From: an uncultured Alphaproteobacteria bacterium
Lineage (GTDB): Bacteria; Pseudomonadota; Alphaproteobacteria; Rhodobacterales; Rhodobacteraceae
NCBI GenBank assembly: GCA_902584635.1
Contig: CACIAQ010000021.1
Location: 1-32,256, forward strand
Direction: 5' to 3'
DNA: 32,256 nt
The translations under genes and the position numbers were made by a program. Position 1 is the first letter of the stretch, and the number at the start of each line of letters is the position of its first letter. This document shows, piece after piece, positions 1 to 7,815 of the stretch. The notes beneath the pieces are model-generated. The model searched no databases and was not told where the DNA came from. It saw only the letters and a program-made list of their open reading frames with translations.

Positions 1-113
1 GTGGTGGTTTTTATAGAAACGGAAGCTCCGGGGGTAAAGACCCTACTTACTGCCGATTGGGAAACTCCAGCAAGCTCGGCTACGTCAGCAGATGTTACTT
101 TTGAGTTCTTCAT
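1..113 (-). CDS. LacI-family transcriptional regulator, N-terminal part only (runs off the window)
   Basis: Reading the minus strand from the ATG at 113 gives 37 codons with no stop before the window edge. The peptide contains a typical LacI DNA-binding helix-turn-helix: residues 7-20 include DVAELAGVSQSAVSRV, where the second helix contacts the operator. The ligand-binding domain lies outside the window. Its ATG overlaps the stop of the upstream SDR gene as ATGA (4 bp), so it is the distal gene of the ABC/dehydrogenase operon and probably translationally coupled. A GGAGG lies about 14 bases before the start, which is a rather long spacing. By family habit it would sense the operon's substrate or an intermediate and repress the operon; the LacI-like operator at 7678-7693 is the obvious target. 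The family call is strong; the effector is unknown. Confidence 0.88.
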   Translation of the reverse strand, partial: MKNSKVTSADVAELAGVSQSAVSRVFTPGASVSIKTT

Positions 114-874
114 TCTGCTGTCCAGCCTCCATCAATTACGAGAGAGCTGCCAGTAATTAATGCAGATGCATCAGAAGCTAAGAAAACTACTGCTCCCATA
201 ATATCTTCAACTTTTCCAACTCGATCCAATTTAATTTTACTTTTAATCCAAGAGAGTTTTTTTGGGTCATCAAAGGTGGGTTTAGTCAAATCAGTTAGTA
301 TAAAAGTCGGACATATTGTGTTGACTCTTATGTTAGAGCCACCTAATTCAATGGCAATCGATTTAGTAAATCCTTCTACAGCATGTTTAGAAGCGCTGTA
401 TACGGCACGCTCTTGCCCTCCAACCAGTCCCATTTGTGATGAAATATTAATTAATGAACCACTTTTATTTGCCGACATTAACCTTCTTGCTACCGCCATA
501 GTAAGAAAATAGGCACCTTTCAAATTAACGGTCATTACATCATCAAAATCAGCTTCCTTAGTTTCAACAGAAAGAGAATGCTTAGCAATTCCTGCTGAGT
601 TTACTAAAATATCAAAAGGATCTAAACGGTTTATAGTTTGAAGTATTCTATCAGTCTTTGAAACATCTAACTCGACTAACTCGGTAGAAATTCCCTTATC
701 TTTTAAAGAGGCGCTTAGTTCTTCTAATTTCTGTGACCTTCTTGCAGCAATTGTTATAGAAGCTCCATATTCAGCAAGAGCGACTGCGCATCCTAAACCA
801 ATTCCCGAAGAGGCGCCTGCAATAAGAGCACGTTTGTTTTTTAACGAAAATGAGGGTGTGCTAGGTAAATTCAT
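110..874 (-). CDS. SDR-family NAD(P)-dependent oxidoreductase
   Basis: A 254-residue classical short-chain dehydrogenase. It shows the Rossmann glycine motif at residues 20-26 (GASSGIG), the NSAG variant of NNAG at 92-95, catalytic Ser145/146, and the YxxxK pair Tyr159/Lys163. The C-terminus has the usual IDGGW segment. Such enzymes oxidise or reduce an alcohol/carbonyl on sugars, polyols and related metabolites in the cytoplasm. Its ATG overlaps the stop of the SnoaL-like gene upstream as ATGA, and its own stop overlaps the LacI-type start, so it sits deep inside one polycistron. By context it likely performs one oxidation step on the compound imported by the ABC system. The exact substrate cannot be read from the sequence; glucose- or gluconate-dehydrogenase-like activities and HpsO/HpsP-like activity are all possible. 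Confidence 0.9.
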   Translation of the reverse strand: MNLPSTPSFSLKNKRALIAGASSGIGLGCAVALAEYGASITIAARRSQKLEELSASLKDKGISTELVELDVSKTDRILQTINRLDPFDILVNSAGIAKHSLSVETKEADFDDVMTVNLKGAYFLTMAVARRLMSANKSGSLINISSQMGLVGGQERAVYSASKHAVEGFTKSIAIELGGSNIRVNTICPTFILTDLTKPTFDDPKKLSWIKSKIKLDRVGKVEDIMGAVVFLASDASALITGSSLVIDGGWTAE

Positions 875-1938
875 TGGTAGTTGTCATCTATGTTAATATC
901 GCTATGTGATCTCGATTTATTTAATTCCCTAAGCCTTTGAAAAACATTTATTCCAATCTGATCATACATATCCAAAAGATCAACTAAAACCCAGTTCTCC
1001 CTTATTAAACCATCCTCTCCTAACTTCCAAAAGTCGAGACTACGTAAAAATATTTCTTTATTAACTGGCGCAATTCCCAACCATCCGTCGAAATTTAATT
1101 GCATATGCATATTTGGCCAGCCGGTTTCACATACATATAACCCCTCTGCAATCCAATATGTATCGGCTTTCCATTTCGAATGGAAGTCTGACTTGTCATC
1201 TACCGTTCGATCTGGCATTGCATTTAGAAAAGGTATTTGATGCCAGTTTCTAAACCCTGAAATTCCTCTGCAAGTTCCAATTCCGGCAGGACCATACCAA
1301 TTGAACTGAGGATGCCAATATTTTTCAAGTTTCATTGCTGTTGGGTTTGGGTCAGACGGGTGCTTACACAAATCTGTAAGCATATTTTTAATTTTCAACA
1401 TACTTGTGTTTCCGTTGCCTCTGGCATATAAACCATCACCAGATATTGGACCAGGAGTGCAAATAAACCTCCCCAGCTGTGGTGCCATCGGCCATGAGTT
1501 TGATTGCATCATTAGCTCTGGTAAGTCCCATATTGCTTGAATCTCAACTATCTTTTCTTTATCAAATCTGTAAAACTCATGAAATCGCATGTGAGCAAGT
1601 TGTCCCGTCGGTAAAATATCTAAAAAAGAAGATACAAAGGTTCCAAAATAGTTTCCCATACAGGCAACCCAGTCAGTTCCTTCTGGAGTTTCACCCGCTA
1701 AAATTATGAGATCTCTTCTTTCAAGATTTGGGAATGCTCTCAAAAGAGGCTTATACGTAGTACCGAAATAATTTTCTGTTCCTTTTATCGTTCCAAAAGG
1801 AAAACACATCTTAATTTGACATTGTGGAACTAGTATTTTTTCAAGTTCTCTTTTTACAGACTGACCTGAAAAATTCCTCATAGCAGATAAAAGAGGAGAT
1901 ATATGATCTTTAAGTTTTTCAGATTTACTGACGCTCAT
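871..1938 (-). CDS. Two-domain SnoaL/NTF2-like protein (copy A)
   Basis: A 355-residue protein that appears to be two NTF2/SnoaL-like domains in tandem, roughly residues 20-145 and 185-340. The second carries the WH-x4-WYGPAGIG segment (residues 208-221) common in SnoaL-like polyketide-cyclase-type proteins. A PGPxSxDGL linker motif lies at about 162-170. There is no signal peptide, so it is probably cytoplasmic. It starts by a one-base TAATG overlap with the dehydrogenase stop and ends in ATGA overlap with the SDR, so it is tightly coupled to the catabolic operon. A collinear paralogue sits at 7816-8820. SnoaL-fold proteins include cyclases, isomerases, dehydratases and non-enzymatic binders; I infer an isomerase, lyase or hydration step but the reaction is unknown. 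Confidence 0.75.
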   Translation of the reverse strand: MSVSKSEKLKDHISPLLSAMRNFSGQSVKRELEKILVPQCQIKMCFPFGTIKGTENYFGTTYKPLLRAFPNLERRDLIILAGETPEGTDWVACMGNYFGTFVSSFLDILPTGQLAHMRFHEFYRFDKEKIVEIQAIWDLPELMMQSNSWPMAPQLGRFICTPGPISGDGLYARGNGNTSMLKIKNMLTDLCKHPSDPNPTAMKLEKYWHPQFNWYGPAGIGTCRGISGFRNWHQIPFLNAMPDRTVDDKSDFHSKWKADTYWIAEGLYVCETGWPNMHMQLNFDGWLGIAPVNKEIFLRSLDFWKLGEDGLIRENWVLVDLLDMYDQIGINVFQRLRELNKSRSHSDINIDDNYQ

Positions 1939-3248
1939 TAATCTGCTGAACCCCCATAAGGAATATTTTTCCCTCCAAAGCGCCTAACCCTCAAGTTACA
2001 CTGTTCTGCATGCCCAATAAACCCTTCAAGAACGCATAGACGCGACCCATACTCACCAATTTTTGTAGCAGCTTCATCAGTCAGAATTTTTTGATAGCTA
2101 TGAGTTTTCAAAAATTTACCCACCCATAAGCCCCCAGTATATCTACCTGCTTTTTTTGTAGGAAGGGTATGATTGGTGCCAATCACTTTATCTCCGTTCG
2201 CTACATTCGTTCTTTGACCTAAGAACAAAGCACCGTAGGAATGCATATGCTCTAAATACCAATCGTCTCTATCAGTCATTACTTGTACATGTTCATAAGC
2301 CATTTCGTTTGCAACAGACAACATCTCTTGGTGAGTGTCACATAGCACTATATCACCATAGTCCCTCCAGCTGGCACTAGCAGTATCAGATGTTGGTAAA
2401 ATTTTTAAAAGTCTTTCAATTTCTTTAATGGTTTCGTTTGCTAAGCTCTCTGAATTAGTTATCAAGCAAGCTGGGGAATTATAGCCATGTTCTGCCTGGC
2501 CAAGAAGATCGGTAGCACACATTTCAGCATCAACAGTTTCGTCTGCGATAATCATTGTTTCAGTGGGTCCAGCAAAAAGATCAATTCCCACCCGACCAAA
2601 TAACTGGCGTTTTGCTTCAGCCACAAATGCATTTCCAGGTCCAACCAGCATATCGACTGACTTAATCGTTTCAGTGCCGATAGCCATTGCTGCGACAGCT
2701 TGAATACCACCTAGCACGTATATTTCGTTGGATCCTCCCATTTTCATTGCTGCAACGATTGCCGGATGAGGTTCTCCATTTACAGGCGGCGCGGATGAGA
2801 TAATACGTGGTACGCCTGCAACTGAAGCTGTTAAAACTGACATATGTGCAGAGGCAACCATTGGAAACTTGCCTCCAGGAACATAACACCCTACTGATTG
2901 CACTGGGATATTTTTATGACCTAAAACTACTCCTGGCAAAGTTTCGACCTCTACATCACTTATACTATTCATCTGCTCTTTCGCAAACCTTCTAATCTGA
3001 TTTTGAGCAAATTTGATATCTTCCATGTCACGCGTAGAAACTTTTTGCATTGCGGCGTCAATTTCGGATTCTGTTAGCAAAAAGTTTGGTCGATCAAAGT
3101 TATCAAACTTTTTTGAAAGCTCACGAACAGCTTCATCTCCTTTCACTTCAACTTCTTTCAATGTTTTTTCGACCACAGTCCTTACGTTAAAATCTTCTTC
3201 AAGCTTTTCACCTTCTGATTTACTGTTTTTAATTTTTCTAACCGCCAT
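1938..3248 (-). CDS. Histidinol-dehydrogenase-like zinc dehydrogenase, HpsN (sulfopropanediol 3-dehydrogenase) type
   Basis: A 436-residue HisD-superfamily enzyme. HisD-type residues are retained: Gln251 and His254 (QxxH), Glu319-His320 as the acid/base pair, Asp353, and His413, matching the zinc and catalytic set. HisD proteins oxidise an alcohol through an aldehyde to a carboxylate with two NAD+. In this position, away from his genes and inside a CUT1 ABC operon, it belongs with the catabolic HisD-like group that includes HpsN, which acts on 2,3-dihydroxypropane-1-sulfonate. The start chosen is the ATG at 3248, with an AGAGG ribosome-binding site about 8 bases upstream; an open frame extends 15 codons further but has no better signal. 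There are no sulfonate lyase or sulfolactate genes nearby, so the substrate may be a different polyol or amino alcohol. Family confidence is high, substrate confidence low. Confidence 0.85.
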   Translation of the reverse strand: MAVRKIKNSKSEGEKLEEDFNVRTVVEKTLKEVEVKGDEAVRELSKKFDNFDRPNFLLTESEIDAAMQKVSTRDMEDIKFAQNQIRRFAKEQMNSISDVEVETLPGVVLGHKNIPVQSVGCYVPGGKFPMVASAHMSVLTASVAGVPRIISSAPPVNGEPHPAIVAAMKMGGSNEIYVLGGIQAVAAMAIGTETIKSVDMLVGPGNAFVAEAKRQLFGRVGIDLFAGPTETMIIADETVDAEMCATDLLGQAEHGYNSPACLITNSESLANETIKEIERLLKILPTSDTASASWRDYGDIVLCDTHQEMLSVANEMAYEHVQVMTDRDDWYLEHMHSYGALFLGQRTNVANGDKVIGTNHTLPTKKAGRYTGGLWVGKFLKTHSYQKILTDEAATKIGEYGSRLCVLEGFIGHAEQCNLRVRRFGGKNIPYGGSAD

Positions 3249-3310
3249 TTTTAAAACCTCTACTTTTAAAATTAATAAAAAAATTTTCTTCAACTATTTC
3301 TTCTCAAAAT

Positions 3311-4192
3311 TTATCCCTTAACTGCTCCAGCAGTCAGTCCACTTACAATCTGCCTTTGAAAAAACATGACCATAAGAAATAAGGGTGCAGTAGTCGAAAC
3401 AACTGCAGCTACTGCAAACATTACATTTCCCTCAGTTTGTGTAGTTCCCATAAAACTGGCTATCTTGGGCACCATGGTTTGGTTGTTTTGTGATAAGAGC
3501 ATAGATGTTATAGCAAAATCATTGTAAGCCAATAAAAAGCTAAATAGTCCTGTTGTAATAACACCAGGCCACATCACAGGTATAATAACGTGCCTAAAAG
3601 CCTGAAACTGCGTGCATCCGTCGACTTTTGCGCTTTCATCTAATTCTTTTGGGATTTTTTGAAAAAAACTATGCAACATCCATAATGTAAAAGGTTGATT
3701 GATGGCGACCAAGACTATAACAGTGGTTGCTAAATGTCCCCACAAATTCCACTCATAAAATGGTAGCAAATAACCAGCTACTAACGTTATCGGAGGCATA
3801 GCTCTAAAAATAAGAGCAGTTATCAACAGCCAAAAGGTATACTTGTAAGATGATCTTGAAAGCGCATACCCGCCTAGAGTCCCGATTGTTAAAGATGTCC
3901 CTACTACAAAGAAGCATACTAGAGTTGTATTTATGACCGCCTGCCAAAAGTTCTCTTGCACCCAAGCTCCATAATAACCATCTCCTGTAAAGGCCCCACC
4001 TTTCTCAGCAATAGTACGTGGTGCAAACAGAGCGTTCATCCAATCTGCTTTTGAAAAGAAATCGGCTTCTATCTTAAAAGATCCCCAAAGAGTCCAAATG
4101 AACGGAAAAGCTGCAATAATTAGCCAAAAAACAATAAATATCGATATGGAAACTTTAAGCGAGATAGGAAGTTTAAGAGAGTGATTTATCAT
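3311..4192 (-). CDS. CUT1-type ABC transporter permease (MalG-like)
   Basis: A 293-residue inner-membrane permease with about six hydrophobic segments and a cytoplasmic EAA loop around DESAKVDGCTQFQAFRHVIIP, the site that docks on the ATPase. Size and layout match MalG/UgpE-type subunits of sugar and polyol importers. It starts four bases inside the end of the partner permease (ATGA overlap), so the two are translationally coupled and probably form the heterodimeric pore. A 62-base gap separates it from the HisD-like gene, which has its own ribosome-binding site. Family assignment is firm; transported substrate is not determined by this subunit's sequence. Confidence 0.93.
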   Translation of the reverse strand: MINHSLKLPISLKVSISIFIVFWLIIAAFPFIWTLWGSFKIEADFFSKADWMNALFAPRTIAEKGGAFTGDGYYGAWVQENFWQAVINTTLVCFFVVGTSLTIGTLGGYALSRSSYKYTFWLLITALIFRAMPPITLVAGYLLPFYEWNLWGHLATTVIVLVAINQPFTLWMLHSFFQKIPKELDESAKVDGCTQFQAFRHVIIPVMWPGVITTGLFSFLLAYNDFAITSMLLSQNNQTMVPKIASFMGTTQTEGNVMFAVAAVVSTTAPLFLMVMFFQRQIVSGLTAGAVKG

Positions 4193-5220
4193 TTTGCACT
4201 CTTTTCGTTGAAATCACGCCAAGTTCTAATCAAAACAGGAAATAATAGAATAGAGACACCTATTATTGTTAAAACTGAAGATGTTGCTGCAGACGACAGC
4301 AATCTAGTTTCTCCTCCTAAGTCATTGAAAATAAACCATGAAAGAGATTGTGCATGTGCTTCGGCACTAAAGCCAACTATAGGTTCAAAGACTCTAAAAT
4401 TATCCATTAATTGCATCAATGCTACAAAAGTAATAAGCGGCATTAGATGAGGTATCACTACATACCAAACTTGTTGTAACCTTGACGCACCATCAATTTT
4501 AGCGCTTTCTATAGTGTCCATCGGTAAGGTTTGTAATCCTGCATAAAAGACAACGAATGAAAAAGGAGCAGCATGCCAAACGCCATAAACTATCAACATA
4601 ACCCAAGTTAGACCGGTAGATGCCTTTAGAGATAAATCAGGGTCTTCAAATACATATTGCAGTGCTTCACCAATTATTCCTCTACTGTCTATCATCCAAA
4701 ATAAGACAAGAGACCCTATCAAAGGAGAGACAATCATTGGAAGAAGGGAGAAAAAGATAGTTAAACCCTTTAAATTCTGATGAAGGGAATTCACAGCCAG
4801 TGCAATAATAAAACCAAAAACGAGCATTAACGGTGTCACTGTGAATGTGAATGTCAAGGTAAAAGCCATAGCTCTATAAAAAGGTAGGTTCCCAATATTA
4901 TTTTTAAATTCTGCGAAATTATTGGACTCTACCCATATTTCTTTTATTTCGTTTACCGCAAGATGGCCTCTGTCCTTGTAAATTTCTAAACCAACAAACT
5001 TTCCTAATGGTTCGGATTTCCTTAAATCTCTTGTTGCATCTTGATCAATTGTCGTTTCTTGCTTGCAACCAAAAGGATCACAGTTTTCTGTAACGATAAT
5101 TACAGCATCATGAGGGGTAAATAATGACTGAATGACAATTGAAAAAATTGGCAAAGCAATAAAAAGTAGCATTGCAGATGCTGTAGGCAAAAAGAACCAA
5201 AAAAAAGTTTTATGTTTCAT
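4189..5220 (-). CDS. CUT1-type ABC transporter permease (MalF-like) with a periplasmic insert
   Basis: A 343-residue inner-membrane permease. The start is placed at the ATG at 5220; a longer open frame reaches back over the hairpin and into the binding-protein gene and is not credible. TM1 lies at about residues 7-30. It is followed by a roughly 80-residue periplasmic segment containing two cysteines in CDPFGC, then the usual five-helix core with an EAA loop around IESAKIDGASRLQQVWYVVIP. The periplasmic insert is reminiscent of the MalF P2 loop and may contact the binding protein; the Cys pair could form a disulfide. It pairs with the permease that overlaps its end. A hairpin and T-run lie just before the gene and may lower its expression relative to the binding protein. 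Confidence 0.92.
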   Translation of the reverse strand: MKHKTFFWFFLPTASAMLLFIALPIFSIVIQSLFTPHDAVIIVTENCDPFGCKQETTIDQDATRDLRKSEPLGKFVGLEIYKDRGHLAVNEIKEIWVESNNFAEFKNNIGNLPFYRAMAFTLTFTFTVTPLMLVFGFIIALAVNSLHQNLKGLTIFFSLLPMIVSPLIGSLVLFWMIDSRGIIGEALQYVFEDPDLSLKASTGLTWVMLIVYGVWHAAPFSFVVFYAGLQTLPMDTIESAKIDGASRLQQVWYVVIPHLMPLITFVALMQLMDNFRVFEPIVGFSAEAHAQSLSWFIFNDLGGETRLLSSAATSSVLTIIGVSILLFPVLIRTWRDFNEKSAK

Positions 5221-5238
5221 TAAATAAACTCTGGAACC

Positions 5239-5273
5239 AAAAAATATCAGGGAAGCATTAAGCTTCCCTGATA
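5239..5273 (-). terminator. Hairpin plus T-run between binding-protein and permease genes (leaky terminator or 3'-end stabiliser)
   Basis: On the minus strand a perfect 12-bp stem (TATCAGGGAAGC with its complement, 5262-5273 and 5245-5256) closes a 5-base loop and is followed at once by six T residues (5244-5239). It begins 12 bases after the stop of the binding-protein gene and ends about 20 bases before the permease ATG. This has the form of an intrinsic terminator. Because the downstream genes have no other clear promoter, partial termination or protection of the upstream mRNA end is the likely role, a familiar way to make more binding protein than permease. Confidence 0.8.
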
Positions 5274-5284
5274 CAAGATCGCAT

Positions 5285-6526
5285 TTAGTTAAGGAAACCC
5301 TTCTCTTTTGCGGCTGCAGTGTAAGCAGCTTCAACGTCTGCAAGAGTAGTGGCTGCATCTTCTTTACCTTGCATAAAGTCTACAATTTCACTACCAAGAG
5401 CTGAGTGTAGAAGTCCTTGATAAGGTAGCATAGGATATGGAATTGCATTCATTCTTGCTGCAGCAGCAACGCCTACATTTGCTGGACCAGGCTTAAAGCC
5501 TTCGATCAGCCAAACAGCTAATGGCATCATTTTATCGTCTAATCTTTTAGGATTAATACCATTCATCATTGCTATAAACGTCGCTTCAGCTTCTGCATCT
5601 GAGATGTTTTTAGCTACAGTCCAACCGTCCCACCAAAGTGTTGTTGCAGGAGTTGATCCTCCTCCAACAGTCATAGGATCTCCTAGTGTAGTTGTTTTTA
5701 CTACTGTTGGAGTTGACTGCTCAGGATCCATTAAAGGACCCATTCTTGATCCCCACATATTCATCATAGCTACATTACCAGCTTTCCACTCAGCTGAGGT
5801 CGCGTTTGAATCATGAGTCAAGAAATCTGGATTCATGTATGCGGAAAGAGCTTTTAACATCTCAAGTGTAGCTACTCCCTTTGCATTATTAATTGATACT
5901 TCAGCTGAACCCGGCTTAAAAAATTCACCTCCATGACCAATATACATATTTGTGAATTCCTGAGCTAAATTCCAGCCAGCTTTATAGGCACCTCCTAAAG
6001 GATAATCCATTAAACCTTTATCTTTTATGATTTTTGCTCCGGAAAGCATTTCTTCATAGGTTTTTGGAGCCGATATGCCAGCTTTTTCTAAAATATCTGA
6101 ACGATAAACCAAATGTTGTGCATTTGCCATAAAAGCAACGGCCATAACTTTACCATTAATTGTGATAAGCTGGTTTTTCTTAAGGCCTTTTCCGTGTTTT
6201 GAAACGAGATCATCTAATGGTCTAATCACATCATTATTCATTAACGCAACTATTGATGAATTGGCTATAATAGCGGAAGTATACTCCGCTGGATTACCAC
6301 TCATACCAGCAACATTTATTTTTTGATGATCAGCTGTCAAGTTAGCTTTAACTTCTGATCCCTTACATACCTTTGCACCATCGGCAACTGCGTGGATTGC
6401 TGGAAACTCGTTACCTACAATGCTAACCCTTGCTGATATTTTACATCCGTGACCATCAGCATAAATAGGGGCAGCAAAAACGGCTATAGCACTTGCTACA
6501 GCCAACCGCATAATATTTTTAATCAT
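5285..6526 (-). CDS. Extracellular solute-binding protein of a CUT1-type ABC importer
   Basis: A 413-residue periplasmic binding protein of solute-binding family 1. Residues 1-23 form a Sec signal peptide (positively charged start, hydrophobic core, cleavage likely after IYA). The mature part has the family's alternating fold with a WDGWTVAKN segment near residue 300. A GGAG ribosome-binding site lies about 8 bases before the ATG. It is the second gene of the operon after the ATPase and precedes both permeases, with a hairpin directly after its stop. It would capture the substrate in the periplasm and deliver it to the permease pair. Sugars, sugar alcohols and glycerol-3-phosphate derivatives are typical ligands for the family; the actual ligand is unknown. 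Confidence 0.93.
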   Translation of the reverse strand: MIKNIMRLAVASAIAVFAAPIYADGHGCKISARVSIVGNEFPAIHAVADGAKVCKGSEVKANLTADHQKINVAGMSGNPAEYTSAIIANSSIVALMNNDVIRPLDDLVSKHGKGLKKNQLITINGKVMAVAFMANAQHLVYRSDILEKAGISAPKTYEEMLSGAKIIKDKGLMDYPLGGAYKAGWNLAQEFTNMYIGHGGEFFKPGSAEVSINNAKGVATLEMLKALSAYMNPDFLTHDSNATSAEWKAGNVAMMNMWGSRMGPLMDPEQSTPTVVKTTTLGDPMTVGGGSTPATTLWWDGWTVAKNISDAEAEATFIAMMNGINPKRLDDKMMPLAVWLIEGFKPGPANVGVAAAARMNAIPYPMLPYQGLLHSALGSEIVDFMQGKEDAATTLADVEAAYTAAAKEKGFLN

Positions 6527-6581
6527 AATAAAACTCCATGATAGTTTTGTGCTTCATATTAAAAGCACTAGGTTTGTCTCG

Positions 6582-6595
6582 ATTTCTCGAGAAAT
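6582..6595. repeat. Perfect 14-bp palindrome upstream of the binding-protein gene
   Basis: ATTTCTCGAGAAAT reads the same on both strands and is centred on CG. It lies in the 80-base gap between the ATPase stop (6607) and the binding-protein start (6526), about 56 bases before that ATG. It could be a second regulator site for an internal promoter, but its half-site does not match the operator at 7678-7693, so the role is open. Confidence 0.4.
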
Positions 6596-6606
6596 TATGG
6601 GAAAAA

Positions 6607-7656
6607 TTATCTCCCAAGTCGATCCCCCGTTTTATGATCAAACAGGTGACATTTCTTTGACGGAATATGAATTGAAACATAATCCTCAATATTCGCTCTG
6701 TAATCTTTTTCCGTTTTTATGCTTACCAATGATTGCCCAATTTTAACAGTAACCATAGTCGCATCACCTAAGATTTCTAATGTGTAAATTGGCGCATTTA
6801 TTTGACCACCACATTTCACAACGCTAGCGTCTTCGGCTCTGAAACCTAATGTGACTTTTGAGTTTTTAACATTCAATCCACTTACCGAGGTCAAATCAGC
6901 AGTGAATTTTTTATTAATAACCTCTCCGTCAATTAAATTCATGGCAGGAGAGCCTATAAAGCTTGCTACAAAAGCGTTAGCGGGGTTATCATATATTTCC
7001 GTAGGACTACCTACCTGCTGAATAATCCCCTCTTTCATAACAACCACTCTGTCTGCAAGTGTCATAGCCTCAACTTGATCATGCGTCACATAGACAGTTG
7101 TGACCTCAAGTTCATGGCTAAGGTTTTTTATTTGAGCGCGTGTAGATACTCTTAACTTGGCATCGAGATTTGATAAAGGTTCATCCATTAAAAATACGTT
7201 TGGCTCTCTTACAATAGCGCGTGCTAAAGCTACCCTCTGCCTCTGACCCCCTGATAATTCAGCAGGCTTACGATGAAGAAAATTGTCTAATTCCACCATT
7301 TTTACGGCACGCATAACTTTTTCATTATGCGTAGATTTATCTATACCCCTGACCTTAAGAGGAAACCTTATGTTTTCGTACACATTCATGTTTGGGTAAA
7401 GCGCATAACTCTGAAACACCATCGCGACATCACGATCCTTTGGCTCAAGGTCATTTATTTTTTTGCCATCTACTAAGATATCACCGTTGGTTGCGTCTTC
7501 CAAGCCAGCAATCATTCTCATAGTTGTTGTTTTTCCACAGCCCGATGGCCCTAATAGTACTAGAAATTCTTTATCAGCTATTATTAAATTAAAATCATCT
7601 ACCGCCGTGAAATTACCCCAACGTTTGGTAAGTTTTTTAAGTTGAATTTCAGCCAT
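6607..7656 (-). CDS. ABC transporter ATPase, MalK/UgpC type
   Basis: A 349-residue ATPase with the full motif set: Walker A GPSGCGKTT near residues 37-45, Q-loop VFQSYALYP, signature LSGGQRQRVALARA, Walker B VFLMDEP with the adjacent D-loop SNLD, and the switch histidine in VYVTHDQ. The C-terminal 110 residues form the OB-type regulatory region of CUT1 ATPases. It energises uptake through the two permeases downstream. It is the first gene of the operon. A GGAA lies 6 bases before the ATG, and the LacI-like operator lies 22 bases upstream of the gene. CUT1 ATPases are sometimes shared between importers, so this one could serve others. Confidence 0.95.
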   Translation of the reverse strand: MAEIQLKKLTKRWGNFTAVDDFNLIIADKEFLVLLGPSGCGKTTTMRMIAGLEDATNGDILVDGKKINDLEPKDRDVAMVFQSYALYPNMNVYENIRFPLKVRGIDKSTHNEKVMRAVKMVELDNFLHRKPAELSGGQRQRVALARAIVREPNVFLMDEPLSNLDAKLRVSTRAQIKNLSHELEVTTVYVTHDQVEAMTLADRVVVMKEGIIQQVGSPTEIYDNPANAFVASFIGSPAMNLIDGEVINKKFTADLTSVSGLNVKNSKVTLGFRAEDASVVKCGGQINAPIYTLEILGDATMVTVKIGQSLVSIKTEKDYRANIEDYVSIHIPSKKCHLFDHKTGDRLGR

Positions 7657-7677
7657 TTAAGTTCCAAAATAAACTTA

Positions 7678-7693
7678 TTGCATACGTTTGCAA
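7678..7693. promoter_or_regulatory. Probable LacI-family operator
   Basis: TTGCATACGTTTGCAA is symmetric at 14 of 16 positions around a central CG, the usual layout of LacI-family operators. It lies 22 bases before the ATPase ATG in the divergent region, and a minus-strand TATAAT lies just upstream at 7716-7711. That puts the site at about +10 to +26 of the transcript, suited to repression. The operon ends with a LacI-type gene, which is the likely binder. Whether it also affects the divergent plus-strand gene is unknown. Confidence 0.72.
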
Positions 7694-7710
7694 GTAGATA
7701 TTAAAATGTT

Positions 7711-7716
7711 ATTATA
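7711..7716 (-). promoter_or_regulatory. Candidate -10 box of the ABC operon promoter
   Basis: The minus strand reads TATAAT exactly, 55 bases before the ATPase start and just upstream of the operator. No good -35 hexamer is found at 16-18 bases; only weak matches such as ATACTT occur. A start site near 7704 is inferred. Confidence 0.45.
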
Positions 7717-7815
7717 TAAATTCAGATTCTAGCAAGTATTTTTGTAATTTGCTTTAACCTGACATAATAAGGACCATAAGAAGCCCATAACAATGATTAA
7801 TTAAAGAAGAAGTAG

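Noticed and set aside
2671-2995. Small open frames opposite or inside the HisD-like gene, and similar ones elsewhere
   Set aside because: They lie inside well-supported genes in other frames, have no ribosome-binding sites and encode nothing recognisable.
1938-3248. Biosynthetic histidinol dehydrogenase (hisD)
   Set aside because: The gene lies in an ABC-transporter catabolic operon with no other histidine gene; the HpsN-like branch is more likely.
5221-5358. Longer N-terminus for the MalF-like permease
   Set aside because: It would run through the hairpin and into the binding-protein gene; the ATG at 5220 fits the first membrane helix.
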